Part shown: positions 16,516-25,684 of the stretch, piece by piece
Layout: each line of letters begins with the position of its first letter
Position numbering within the stretch: the first letter of the stretch is position 1
Assembly: GCA_050951845.1 (NCBI GenBank)
Contig: JBMNJV010000001.1
Coordinates: forward strand, 620,001-684,000
Origin: UBA5436 sp050951845
GTDB lineage: Bacteria; Bacillota; Clostridia; Saccharofermentanales; DTU023
Length of the DNA: 64,000 nucleotides
Direction: 5' to 3'
Translations under genes and position numbers: made by a program
Notes under the pieces: model-generated
What the model saw: only the letters and a program-made list of their open reading frames with translations
Told to the model about the DNA's origin: nothing
Database searches by the model: none

Positions 16516-18840
16516 TTAAACTTCACCTGGTTTTGTGGTCATTAATTTATAAAGTTGAGTATCATTAGGAAACTTATCGGCAAACGGAATTATTGCATTT
16601 CGTATTTTAATTAAACCCTCTCCGGTCGGAGCATTATTTACATAACCCATCTGTACGTCCGAAATATTTAATAGTTTTCCAAGTTGTATGCGGTCAGTAG
16701 CTGCCTGATTCAGTAGAATTAAAAACTCTGAATTAGATAACATCGATCTAGCTGTACTAGATTGCAATAAATCATCTACGTTTTGAGTTATCCCAACTGC
16801 ATATCCATGATATTTTCTGATTCTTTTCCATAACGTATATAAAAAATTGGAAGCATATTCTTGCATAAACAACAGATAAATTTCATCAATTACTATTAAC
16901 GTGTTCCTTTTATTTTCTCTATTCTTAGTAATCCGATTTAAAATGTTGTCTAACACTACGAGCATCCCTATTGATTTTAATTGACTGCCTAAATCCAGAA
17001 TGTCATAACAAATCAATCTGTTATTTGTATCAATATTTGTTGCGAACGCAAAATTATTAAGTGACCCCGTTACAAATAACTCAATAGCTAAAGCTAAATT
17101 TTCAGCTTCCGGTTCTCTTTGGTCCATTAGTGTTCTATACAAATCAACCAGAGTAGGCGGATTAATTGAACCGTTCTTCTTAATATAGTCCTTATAAATA
17201 ATTCTAATACACCTATCAATAATTGTTTTCTCTGTCGGACCGAGTCCATACTCAACCATCAATTGCTCAAATAATGACATGATGAATTCTGACTTATCCG
17301 AAAGAGGATTTAACACTTCCGGATCAAGCTCTAAATCCAAAGGATTTATGTGTGTATTGGATCTTGCTGAAACAATGAGATTTTCACCACCCAGTGCAGT
17401 TATTAATTTTCCGTACTCTCTTTCCGGATCTACAATTAAGACATCGTAATCTGTTGCAAGTATTGTGTTAACAATTTCTCTTTTTGCAAAAAAAGATTTT
17501 CCGGATCCGGGCACACCTAAAATGAAACTATTACCATTTTGGAGTTCTGCTCGGTTCGCAATTATCGGTTTTTTAGATACAATATTTTGTCCGTAATACA
17601 GACCGTTTTTGTGAAAAATATTTTGAGTTTGAAACGGCATAAGAACCGCAACGCTCTCTGTTGTTAGCGTTCTTGTAGCATGGATATTATGTATCCCAAA
17701 AGGCAAAGTTGTCTGTAACCCTTGAATTTGCTCCCATCGAAGCGTATTCATTTGACACATATTTTTTCTGGATGTCATTTCAATTGCTTCTGTTTGTTCA
17801 TTCAGTTCTTCTAAGCTAGAAGATGTATGTACAAGAGTAATTGTTGCAACAATCATTCTTTGATCTCTAGATGTTAGATCATTGAGGAATTCTTGAGCTT
17901 CCTCTCTTTGCATCTTCATGTTGTACGGTATAGATCCGGTATAATTATCCTGTTTTGCTTGTTTTTGCAAAAACTTATGAATATTTGCCTCTATTCCTAA
18001 AAGCCGTTTTTCGACTTCTTTGACCGCTTCGTGCGTTGGAATCAGAAACATACTGATCGTTAAATGTAAATTGAAAGGCAGTTCAGACAATTCGGAAATA
18101 AAACTATCTTTTATGTAATTGGCGAAATCTTTAATAAATAGAACTCTCAAATATTTCCCATCATATTCAATATGATCTGCTTTTACTTTCATGTTTGCAG
18201 GTAGTAGGTAATCTTTAATATTGTGACCTCTTGCAGCAAATTTTTTAAGATCCATTTGATAGAATTCAAGATCATCCGGTCTAAAAAAATCATGAACAAT
18301 TCTTAGTCTTTTTTCTGCATTAAAAGGTAAGAGGGAAGAACCCATTTCTTCTAAATATTCACTCATTGTTGAATGCAATCGCTGAAAATAAACTTTTGCT
18401 TCTTCATAACTTTTCTTTTCAGCGGACAACGTTATATATTTTTCTTGTTGTAAGTTGTTGCTTTCAATCGTTTTGCTTTTCAGCATCTTGTTATATTCTT
18501 CTCGGAACATATTTAGTTGGTCATTTTTATTGCTGAGTAAAACTTCTTCTTCAAAATCAGAAATATTTATGTTTTCGTTATTAATTGTTATCTGTGTAAA
18601 AGCAGAAGAATCAATTGAATTTAACAAATCTGAATAACTTACAAATATTTTCTCTTTTTCTTCGTTTGACGCTACCGCATAATTTATATCTTGGAAAGCA
18701 AATGTTTTACTGTAAAGATTACCAATTTGCATTATTCCATCTTCGTATATTAATTCGAACGGTAGAATTTCTTGTACTCTTTTCGGAATTTTAAGATAAT
18801 TCTTACTTATCTGTTTCATTGATTTGAGTGAATCTAGCAT
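16516..18840 (-). CDS. virB4: VirB4-like conjugation ATPase
   Basis: The 774-aa protein has Walker A GVPGSGKSFFAKREI near residue 440, VDPEREYGKL after it, and Walker B LIVIDEIYLLF near 650. This is the usual size and layout for VirB4/TraE ATPases of Firmicute ICEs. It powers assembly and substrate transfer of the type IV secretion channel at the inner face of the membrane. The chosen start (18840) has AAAGAGG at good spacing and overlaps the prgI gene by 38 bp. A later start at 18819 (MKQISKN) lacks a good ribosome site. Confidence 0.93.
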   Translation of the reverse strand: MLDSLKSMKQISKNYLKIPKRVQEILPFELIYEDGIMQIGNLYSKTFAFQDINYAVASNEEKEKIFVSYSDLLNSIDSSAFTQITINNENINISDFEEEVLLSNKNDQLNMFREEYNKMLKSKTIESNNLQQEKYITLSAEKKSYEEAKVYFQRLHSTMSEYLEEMGSSLLPFNAEKRLRIVHDFFRPDDLEFYQMDLKKFAARGHNIKDYLLPANMKVKADHIEYDGKYLRVLFIKDFANYIKDSFISELSELPFNLHLTISMFLIPTHEAVKEVEKRLLGIEANIHKFLQKQAKQDNYTGSIPYNMKMQREEAQEFLNDLTSRDQRMIVATITLVHTSSSLEELNEQTEAIEMTSRKNMCQMNTLRWEQIQGLQTTLPFGIHNIHATRTLTTESVAVLMPFQTQNIFHKNGLYYGQNIVSKKPIIANRAELQNGNSFILGVPGSGKSFFAKREIVNTILATDYDVLIVDPEREYGKLITALGGENLIVSARSNTHINPLDLELDPEVLNPLSDKSEFIMSLFEQLMVEYGLGPTEKTIIDRCIRIIYKDYIKKNGSINPPTLVDLYRTLMDQREPEAENLALAIELFVTGSLNNFAFATNIDTNNRLICYDILDLGSQLKSIGMLVVLDNILNRITKNRENKRNTLIVIDEIYLLFMQEYASNFLYTLWKRIRKYHGYAVGITQNVDDLLQSSTARSMLSNSEFLILLNQAATDRIQLGKLLNISDVQMGYVNNAPTGEGLIKIRNAIIPFADKFPNDTQLYKLMTTKPGEV

Positions 18841-19165
18841 TTTTGCCTCTTTCTAAGATTATGAATTCATAAAAAGATTTCGGTCTGCATTTTAATTTTT
18901 TATTAGAAAAAAGATGTTGAACCATTAATTTTATGAACTGTTCTGCTTTCATTCCGTTATATTCGTAAAAACCGAATAGCATGACAGGTAGTATTAATAC
19001 AACCCCCAACAATATTTTTATTATTTGCTGCAAATTTGGAATTAAGGTGTAAGTAGCAATTGCTAAAGCCAAAGATATTCCTATACACGTAGCCTGTCTT
19101 AAAGTAAACGAGCCAATTACACTTTCAGTGAAAGACTTTATTTCTCTTGGTATTTTAACTTCCAT
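18803..19165 (-). CDS. PrgI-family (VirB3-like) membrane protein
   Basis: The 120-aa protein starts MEVKIPREIKSFTESVIG and has two adjacent hydrophobic helices (residues about 25-45 and 48-68), the hallmark of the PrgI family encoded just before virB4 in Gram-positive conjugation clusters. It is an inner-membrane part of the channel and may anchor VirB4. It lies between the virB6-like gene and virB4. Confidence 0.88.
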   Translation of the reverse strand: MEVKIPREIKSFTESVIGSFTLRQATCIGISLALAIATYTLIPNLQQIIKILLGVVLILPVMLFGFYEYNGMKAEQFIKLMVQHLFSNKKLKCRPKSFYEFIILERGKNARFTQINETDK

Positions 19166-19176
19166 TTTGCTGTCTC

Positions 19177-20232
19177 CTAATGCACGCCAAGCAGATCATT
19201 TGCAATTTGTTCCGACTGTCTCAAAATTGCAGTAAACACAACTAACATCGCTAAATCCAATGCTATAGCTGTTAAACCTTTACCTATTGGAACTGTTTCA
19301 GGATGTTTTATATCTTCTTTCATTTGACGAGCTTCTTGCCTCACTTCATTTATTTGTTCCAATTGAGCATCGTTGAGATCAAACTTTGCTATTTGCATAT
19401 CGAAATACCAATCCGGAGCATTCACTAATAAGTTTAAAGTGTATAGGTCGTTCCTATTGAAATCTTCTTTGATAAACATTTCTTCTAACAGCGGATACCG
19501 TTTAGGTGTTGGCATAGAAGAACTGACATCCAAGAATTTTGGCATTTGGCTATATAGATTGACAATGACTATGATGATAAATCCTTGTAAAGCTAATGCA
19601 GCAAACTTTTTCATAAAATTTAAAGCACTTTGCTGTGTCTGTTCTGAGGCAGCTTGTGACAAAGCTACCGGAGAAATTGCTGCATATATCATTAACTTAA
19701 ATTGTCTTGTTAATAATGTGACAACTATCATCACTCCCAAAGCCAGAACTAATACATATATGATCAGAATGATTACGAGAACCCCTATATTCGCAAGCCA
19801 TTGCGTACCAAAAGGAGCAGTAGAAGTCCATACACTAATAACTGTCTTTGTCGTGGAAAAGTCAGGTGATAGTGTTGTGTCGCTTAGAAGCGTAGAGATT
19901 AAGCCAGCACCAATGTCGGCAATCCACTGTATTAATAATGGACTACTCAGCACAAGCCCCACCACTATCGCAAACCGCAAGAATGGCTGAACCCATGGTT
20001 CAAGCCTTCTTGCATCTTTTATATTTAATGTTGTTTGGATTATATTTATATATGTAAAAACAACAACCAGCCCAAAAGCAGTACCTGAAATCAAATTCAT
20101 TATATTTGTCCAGACCGGGTTAGCATTACTAAAATAAACATTCGAATTGGAAACAAATTCAATGATCTGATTTAAAATTGTTTCCAAAAAACTAATTGCG
20201 CTATGTAACAAATCAAAAATAAAATCAGCCAT
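19177..20232 (-). CDS. VirB6/TrbL-like polytopic membrane protein
   Basis: The 351-aa protein has about six to seven hydrophobic segments, including FGLVVVFTYINI, FAIVVGLVLSSPLLIQW and VLVIILIIYVLVLALGV, and an amphipathic loop after PVALSQAASEQTQQS. Position and topology match the TrbL/VirB6 component of Tn1549-type ICE clusters. It is expected to build the inner-membrane pore. It ends 11 bp before the prgI start. Confidence 0.82.
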   Translation of the reverse strand: MADFIFDLLHSAISFLETILNQIIEFVSNSNVYFSNANPVWTNIMNLISGTAFGLVVVFTYINIIQTTLNIKDARRLEPWVQPFLRFAIVVGLVLSSPLLIQWIADIGAGLISTLLSDTTLSPDFSTTKTVISVWTSTAPFGTQWLANIGVLVIILIIYVLVLALGVMIVVTLLTRQFKLMIYAAISPVALSQAASEQTQQSALNFMKKFAALALQGFIIIVIVNLYSQMPKFLDVSSSMPTPKRYPLLEEMFIKEDFNRNDLYTLNLLVNAPDWYFDMQIAKFDLNDAQLEQINEVRQEARQMKEDIKHPETVPIGKGLTAIALDLAMLVVFTAILRQSEQIANDLLGVH

Positions 20233-20288
20233 ATTGATCTCTTTCTAGCTTCAGAGCCTTCATCAGAGTATTTATTGATAGTGTCATT

Positions 20289-20564
20289 TTAGACTCCTAT
20301 AGTTTTGAGAACAGAAGGAGCAAAGGCAATCAACAATCCACCGAGCAAAGCCATAATCCCGGTAGTTCTTTGAGTATGATCTTGCGAAGAGATTGATAAT
20401 CCTATTTGTACGACTCCATATAAGGCAACAATTGCACCGGCAATCGAAATTATGGTTTCTAAAAAATCTCTTAAATTCTGAACCGCTGTAGTTGCTTCAT
20501 CTGATGTAGCTTCTGCTAATCTTATGTAACTTGCTTTCTGTATTAACTTGTTTAACAAACTCAT
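20289..20564 (-). CDS. VirB2/Maff2-like small membrane protein
   Basis: The 91-aa protein has an N-terminal amphipathic part and two hydrophobic helices (ETIISIAGAIVALYGVVQIG and GIMALLGGLLIAFAPSVL) separated by a short polar loop. This is the pattern of VirB2/TrbC pilin-like proteins, called Maff2 in many Firmicute ICEs. It is encoded between virD4 and the VirB6-like gene, as usual. It has its own strong ribosome site and is preceded by a hairpin-T-run element. Confidence 0.82.
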   Translation of the reverse strand: MSLLNKLIQKASYIRLAEATSDEATTAVQNLRDFLETIISIAGAIVALYGVVQIGLSISSQDHTQRTTGIMALLGGLLIAFAPSVLKTIGV

Positions 20565-20584
20565 TTTCGTTCCTCTTTTCTAAA

Positions 20585-20608
20585 TAAAAAAAGAGCCTTT
20601 GGCTCTTT
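20585..20608 (-). terminator. Terminator-like hairpin upstream of the VirB2-like gene
   Basis: The stem AAAGAGCC-TTT-GGCTCTTT (20590-20608) is followed on the minus strand by a T-run. It lies about 20 bases before the next ribosome site. Confidence 0.8.
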
Positions 20609-20616
20609 TACAAATT

Positions 20617-20632
20617 AGTGAAGTGCTTCACT
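20617..20632. repeat. AGTGAAG-TG-CTTCACT palindrome after virD4 stop
   Basis: A perfect 7-bp-arm palindrome 4 bp past the virD4 stop codon. It is a member of the dispersed family also seen at 12954, 13004 and 47285. Confidence 0.75.
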
Positions 20633-20636
20633 ATTT

Positions 20637-22316
20637 TTAATAAATGTACGGCTTGGCTCCACCGTCACTTAACTGCTTGAATCTTTTATGTTTTTCTAAA
20701 TTATATTTTTTATCCATAATTGGTTTTGAGCCTGAGATAAATATCAAAGAATAATCTCTTTTTAATTCTCTTATCTCGGATGCTGTCATCAGTTCGCGGC
20801 CTACTTGTTGGTAATTTTTAGATGTTGATCCTTGTCTGGACTTAGTTTTGGAATCGGTCGATACATTGATTGTTTCCTTTCCTAACAAATTTGAAATATA
20901 TTCATGTGTACTCTGTTCATTGCCTCCTAAATATATAAACTCATCACAGTTACCAACAATTGATTCCCATTCTTTATCACCAAAAATTTCTTTTAATTGA
21001 GAAATGTTTTGCAGAATTATTGAACAAAATATTTGTCTTGATCTCATCGTGGAAAGCAGTTCCGGAAAATTCTCCGGAATCTTAACGTTGGCAAATTCAT
21101 CCATCATAAAATGTACCGGTACCGGCAGCCTATCTAGGATGACTCGATCAGATATATGATAGAGTTCTTGAAAGCATTGAGTGTAAAGCATTGAGACAAT
21201 GAAATTAAAAGTTGTATCATTATCCGGGATCACGCAAAAAATTGCTTGTTTTCTCCTGCCTAATTGTTCAAATTCCATTTCATCGTTTCGTAGTAAGGAT
21301 TGAACTTCTTTGAGATAGAACGGTGCCATTCTGACGGCAACAGTTAAGAGTATCGTTCTTGCAGTTCTACCGGGTGCCTTTTCTCTAAAATCTTTAAAGT
21401 ACCTGACTGCTAATGAATCCGGATATTTCTCGCCATGCCACTTAAACAATTCATCTATAACTGAAATTTGTTGATTGCCTCTCGCCGAATCTTCCAGCAC
21501 ATCAATTTCTCCCAGCAGTTTGGTCAACATACCGAAGTTTTGCTCATGCGGTTTTCCACCTTCATATAGTAAAAACATTAATGCATAGAGCAACATTGTC
21601 TCTGCTTTTTCCCAGAATGGATCACTACTCCTAGAGTCTTTTGGTGTGGTATTGGAGATATAGTTATTTGCCAGGATTAGAACATCTTGCGGTTTCCTTA
21701 AATATTTGAACGGATTATATCCGTTGGACTTATCCATGTCATACAAATCTAATACCCGTATCTCATAACCATTCTTTTTAAGCATAGTGCCGGTAGAACG
21801 AAATATTTCTCCTTTAGGGTCCAGCACGATATAACTCGTATTGAGTTGCATCAAATTCGGTTTAACGTATCCTCTTGTTTTACCTGAACCAGACCCACCA
21901 ACTACCATGACATTACAGTTTCTTTGGGTTTTATATCCATCAATCCCTATTCGTAGCTTTTTAGATAAAATGATATTGTTATCGTCTATTTTATCTTTGA
22001 ATTGAGCATTTAGATCTTTGATGGATCCCCAACTTGCCGATCCATAGCCATCACTGTGCCTTAAGTTGCGATTAGACAAAACTATTAGTGCAACAACAAA
22101 AAAGTATATGGAGCTACCTAAAAACCAATATTTTAAGTTGAAGTTAAAACTGAAAATGTTGCGAATATTTAAGTTGTTAACAACCTCATCCATTAGTCCA
22201 ACAAGACCGTTGGCGGATACACTTGGTGCTAATCTAAAAACAAACACAATAAACACAAAATAAAAAACAACAAAAGTTATTAGCTGACTTACTTTATGCT
22301 TTCTTTTGTTATGCAA
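20637..22316 (-). CDS. virD4: VirD4-like coupling protein (TraG/TcpA type)
   Basis: The 559-aa protein has two N-terminal membrane segments, Walker A VVGGSGSGKTRGYVKPN near residue 141 and Walker B VHFMMDEFANV near 405. It is the type IV coupling ATPase that delivers the relaxase-DNA complex to the channel. The start is a TTG preceded by AAAGGTGG at good spacing, with no better alternative. The family's conserved LDPKGEIFRSTG and REKAPGRTARTILLTV stretches are present. Confidence 0.93.
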   Translation of the reverse strand: MHNKRKHKVSQLITFVVFYFVFIVFVFRLAPSVSANGLVGLMDEVVNNLNIRNIFSFNFNLKYWFLGSSIYFFVVALIVLSNRNLRHSDGYGSASWGSIKDLNAQFKDKIDDNNIILSKKLRIGIDGYKTQRNCNVMVVGGSGSGKTRGYVKPNLMQLNTSYIVLDPKGEIFRSTGTMLKKNGYEIRVLDLYDMDKSNGYNPFKYLRKPQDVLILANNYISNTTPKDSRSSDPFWEKAETMLLYALMFLLYEGGKPHEQNFGMLTKLLGEIDVLEDSARGNQQISVIDELFKWHGEKYPDSLAVRYFKDFREKAPGRTARTILLTVAVRMAPFYLKEVQSLLRNDEMEFEQLGRRKQAIFCVIPDNDTTFNFIVSMLYTQCFQELYHISDRVILDRLPVPVHFMMDEFANVKIPENFPELLSTMRSRQIFCSIILQNISQLKEIFGDKEWESIVGNCDEFIYLGGNEQSTHEYISNLLGKETINVSTDSKTKSRQGSTSKNYQQVGRELMTASEIRELKRDYSLIFISGSKPIMDKKYNLEKHKRFKQLSDGGAKPYIY

Positions 22317-22336
22317 TTTTCACCACCTTTCTAAAT

Positions 22337-22360
22337 TAAAAAAGAGCCTTTAGCTCTTTT
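22337..22360 (-). terminator. Terminator-like hairpin upstream of virD4
   Basis: Arms AAAAGAGC / GCTCTTTT enclose a 5-base loop, followed by a T-run on the minus strand. It overlaps the stop codon of the JAB gene and ends about 20 bases before the virD4 start. Confidence 0.78.
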
Positions 22361-23516
22361 AAAGATATCCATATTCATAATCTTCAAAAGTTGTCTGATA
22401 AAGCTCATTTTTGTTTTTTTCTCTGTAATCTAAATATGTTTCAATCACAGCTTGTTTTTCATTTCCTAAATGAAGATTGTGGTCACTTATTCTTGTAATT
22501 CCACCGTAAGATACAATGTAGTGATCGATAAATTTAAGGTTCAATGCTTTTGCTATTTTTTCAATTTTAAGTGTTGTAGATATATCCGAAACAGACGGTT
22601 CTACATTCCCACTTGGATGATTGTGTGCAACTGCGAACATTGAACGAGAGTTTAAATTAATACCTTTTAAAATTGATCTTTGGTCGATTCTTACTTCACT
22701 ATTAATACCACGATTTATTAGTTTTAAATTTTTGACTTTATAGTCCATGTCATAATCAATTCTATAAAACGATTCAATTGTATCGTCATGCATCAAGATC
22801 TTTATTAGATTTTGAATCTTAACTTCATCTTTAATAGCATCAAGTCCTTTAATGGATCTTTTCACAAAATAATCTGTAAATTCTTTATATTCTTCTGCAC
22901 CTTTTAAATTCAATTGAGCTTCACTCAAGCTTTCAGACGTTAAGATATAGTTTTTTTCGATTAACTCTGCCTTATTACTCTTTTCCCAAGCACTTGCTTC
23001 AATTGGATAAGTTGACCCTTCTTTCATATGCAACAGAGAAAAGAACTGGTTTCTGTTTTCGCTTGCTAAAACAACATCAACTAATTTCATATCTACTAGT
23101 GAGAAGCTCTGTGTTAGTTCATCTTTAACATACTCAGATACACTGTTGAAGAAATCATCGGAGGAAAACATCAGTATTGCATTGTTATAATCTTGATCAA
23201 TGATATATTGATTAACATTCCTGATAGTTTTCTCAGGATTAGAACTGTCGATTATATATTGTTTATAACTGACAATTTGCAGTTTGACATCTAATAAGCA
23301 AAGCAGCATTTTACCGTTAACCGGTGCACAGCCTTCTTTTTCAATAAACTTCTTGACTTTAATTAATCCGTCTAGCTCTTCATTTTTTCTACAGAACATA
23401 TTTTGTTCTACGGCTTCATAGAATTGCAGTAAATCCTTAACTTCAGGTGAGTTGTTTTCCATTAAGGAAAACAACTCATTACCGTCTTTACAATTAAAAT
23501 ATTCATAGAGTCTCAT
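22359..23516 (-). CDS. JAB/RadC-like domain protein
   Basis: The protein has about 385 residues. The C-terminal third holds the JAB (MPN+) metalloprotease-type motif AHNHPSGNVEPSVSDIST, as in RadC-like proteins common on mobile elements. The N-terminal 250 residues match nothing that I recognise. I start at the ATG 23516 (MRLYEYFNC); a GTG-containing upstream extension is less likely because it would lie within the previous gene. RadC-like proteins of ICEs have no settled function. Confidence 0.75.
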   Translation of the reverse strand: MRLYEYFNCKDGNELFSLMENNSPEVKDLLQFYEAVEQNMFCRKNEELDGLIKVKKFIEKEGCAPVNGKMLLCLLDVKLQIVSYKQYIIDSSNPEKTIRNVNQYIIDQDYNNAILMFSSDDFFNSVSEYVKDELTQSFSLVDMKLVDVVLASENRNQFFSLLHMKEGSTYPIEASAWEKSNKAELIEKNYILTSESLSEAQLNLKGAEEYKEFTDYFVKRSIKGLDAIKDEVKIQNLIKILMHDDTIESFYRIDYDMDYKVKNLKLINRGINSEVRIDQRSILKGINLNSRSMFAVAHNHPSGNVEPSVSDISTTLKIEKIAKALNLKFIDHYIVSYGGITRISDHNLHLGNEKQAVIETYLDYREKNKNELYQTTFEDYEYGYL

Positions 23517-23682
23517 AGTTATCACCAGCTCTATCAGGTTGATGAGACAATTGTAAAAACTTAACAAATCCTGACCGTAATTCTATGCTAATTGGCTCGT
23601 CAGGATTACTTATAACAAAATCTGTTAATTCATCATAATTTTTTAATCCTAAATCTTTAATTACTTGATCTAAAGGGGACAT
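23503..23682 (-). CDS. Small ICE protein, unknown
   Basis: The 59-aa acidic protein begins MSPLDQVIKDLGLKNYDEL. The start is the ATG in TAATATG that overlaps the stop of the ArdC-like gene, and its own 3' end overlaps the JAB gene by 14 bp, so it is translated within a coupled chain. It has no membrane segment or signal peptide. The family is not recognised. Confidence 0.65.
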   Translation of the reverse strand: MSPLDQVIKDLGLKNYDELTDFVISNPDEPISIELRSGFVKFLQLSHQPDRAGDNYETL

Positions 23683-23683
23683 A

Positions 23684-24703
23684 TTATCGCTCCATTTCTG
23701 AATATTCATCTAACAAATTTTCTTTGGAATCATTTTTATTGCTTAATGCATATTGGTGACATTGATCTAAGCCTTCCATAAACATATTGTTCATGTTTCT
23801 TACATCATCAAGAAAAGACCTTATCTCTTCAGGATCTTTTCCGATTAAATAATTCTCTACTTGACTTGGATATTCTGCATCCAAACCTAAGACTGATAAG
23901 TTGATAAATAACGACGTTTCATTAATCAACATTTGCTTTTTTTCGTTTGTCGGATAATTGAGGTTATATGCTTGTTTAATCAACTCTTTATGCAGAGTCG
24001 GGAAGTCGGCGTTTGCGTTTTCTACAATGATTGCCTTTTGCTCCGGAGAATAGCGCAACACATTTTCGGCTGCTTCGTTATGCTTAATCTGAATCTTGAC
24101 AGGTTCCAACATGACTAATAAGGCATTTGTTAGCTGTTCTTCGCCTATATCTACTTTATTATTTATCTTTTTAGACTCTTTATTTGTTTGAGTAATGTCA
24201 AAAACTCTTATAACAGAGTAAGAGTTTCCTTTAGAGCCATCTTTTTTTGTGTATTCTCCGTCATATTTCAACATTCGCAACGATTTTTCTCCCTTATTGA
24301 TTAAAACATTTTCTTTGCTCCATTCATTAAAAGTCTTTATTTCTGACACTCTGGCTTTTTGAGTATTTAAGGCTATCAAATTATTTATTGATAAACTCGG
24401 TAAATTTTGCATTGTTATTAACAAGTTCTTCAAGGATTCTCCTTCTGAAATATTTTTGATCCCTGTATCTACTAAGTCATTGTAGATATCTCTTTCATTT
24501 TTCATGTACTGTCCATAATCGAATTTTTCCTTTTCTGATTTTTGCGGCATAAATTTGTTTTCCATAGCAATTCCTTTCTTGTGATCATATATATTTAATA
24601 ACTCGAATAAAAAATCTCGATATGTTTTGGTTGTACTTGTTTCATATCGAGATATAAACGCTTTATAATCTTCTGTATTTAGCTTGATTTGTATGTTCTT
24701 CAT
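23684..24703 (-). CDS. ArdC/LtrC-like ssDNA-binding domain protein
   Basis: The central part (about residues 60-180) resembles the N-terminal ArdC-type domain: LPSLSINNLIALNTQKA, then KTFNEWSKENVLINKGEKS and VIRVFDITQTN. Such proteins protect or process single-stranded DNA during conjugation. The first 45 residues (KLNTEDYKAFISRYETS) look like a separate short helical module. No C-terminal zinc metallopeptidase HExxH motif is seen. It overlaps pcfB by 4 bp. Confidence 0.72.
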   Translation of the reverse strand: MKNIQIKLNTEDYKAFISRYETSTTKTYRDFLFELLNIYDHKKGIAMENKFMPQKSEKEKFDYGQYMKNERDIYNDLVDTGIKNISEGESLKNLLITMQNLPSLSINNLIALNTQKARVSEIKTFNEWSKENVLINKGEKSLRMLKYDGEYTKKDGSKGNSYSVIRVFDITQTNKESKKINNKVDIGEEQLTNALLVMLEPVKIQIKHNEAAENVLRYSPEQKAIIVENANADFPTLHKELIKQAYNLNYPTNEKKQMLINETSLFINLSVLGLDAEYPSQVENYLIGKDPEEIRSFLDDVRNMNNMFMEGLDQCHQYALSNKNDSKENLLDEYSEMER

Positions 24704-25683
24704 GTCCTCTCTCTTTCTCTTTCAATAATGCTAGTTTTTTCTTCCATACCAATTTTTTTTTGCTCATTATTTATTTTGATTTCATTTAGTTTTTCAGTAA
24801 GTGATATTTGGTCAGCGAACTCTTTATTACCGCTTGGTTCATCTTTTGTAACTTCGCTTGTTGCAGTTGTTTCTTCAATTTCAAATTCTTCATTTTTGTT
24901 TTTCTTTTCAACAACTTCATCATTTGGTAATAAGGTTTGCAGCTCTTTATTTTCAACTGCCGGTTTCTGAGAAATCTCCGATAAGACTTCTTTGCTACCG
25001 GCTTCAAGCTTTTTTTCTTTTTCAAGAAATTTATTTAGTTCATCTTCGATATTTACATCAGAGATGTTTTGCACAACTCCTTCCGGATTCACGAAATCAA
25101 CATTTTTTAAGAAACTGCGAAATAATTCAGCTTCTGCTTCAGTTTTAGGATTAAACATATTTTTTAGAGGCACATTCATTTTCAGTTTTTGTCCTTGTTG
25201 ATTTTTACTTTCGATTTCTACCATCAATTCATCTTTGGAATCTTTAGCCTTTTGTTTGGTGATTTTTGTAGTCGTTAAACTATCCAGAACAGTACTATCC
25301 CAATTAAGTTTTTCAGAGATTCTCTCAAGCTTTGCAGCATCTTTTTCAGCAATAACGATATCTACATAATCATCTTTTTCTTTACTCAACGAATCTATAA
25401 AGCTTGGTCTGATTACTGAATACAAAATGTTATACCGCTTTGCTTGTTGCTTGAACTCAATTAATTGTTCCTCTGATAGTTTAAGCGTATTAATATTTGG
25501 AAATCTTTTTTCCAAATTAGATATAGATATTTCTCCTTTTGTTCTTTCTCTTTGTTGATAAAGAGCCAGCAGCAATGCTACTAGATTTTTAGTCAATATT
25601 ACCGTTGCTTTTGCTCCGCCTTCTAAAACTTTTGCAGCACCACCCATGACTATTTGATTTATTACATTTTCAGCATTGTACAT
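24700..25683 (-). CDS. pcfB: PcfB-family (DUF3801) protein
   Basis: The N-terminal half (GEISISNLEKRFPNINTLKL, EFKQQAKRYNILYSVI, DIVIAEKDAAKLERI) matches the DUF3801/PcfB family, which helps relaxases of the pCF10 type. The C-terminal 130 residues are Glu/Lys-rich and look disordered. The ATG at 25683 overlaps the relaxase stop as TAATATG and follows GGAG, so I prefer it over the start 18 bp upstream. It probably bridges the relaxosome and VirD4. Confidence 0.82.
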   Translation of the reverse strand: MYNAENVINQIVMGGAAKVLEGGAKATVILTKNLVALLLALYQQRERTKGEISISNLEKRFPNINTLKLSEEQLIEFKQQAKRYNILYSVIRPSFIDSLSKEKDDYVDIVIAEKDAAKLERISEKLNWDSTVLDSLTTTKITKQKAKDSKDELMVEIESKNQQGQKLKMNVPLKNMFNPKTEAEAELFRSFLKNVDFVNPEGVVQNISDVNIEDELNKFLEKEKKLEAGSKEVLSEISQKPAVENKELQTLLPNDEVVEKKNKNEEFEIEETTATSEVTKDEPSGNKEFADQISLTEKLNEIKINNEQKKIGMEEKTSIIERERERT

Positions 25684-25684
25684 A

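Noticed and set aside
24581..24660. ATCTCGATAT-like matches in the ArdC-like gene compared with the 88-bp repeat core
   Set aside because: Only about 10 bp agree, within AT-rich coding sequence. This is probably chance.
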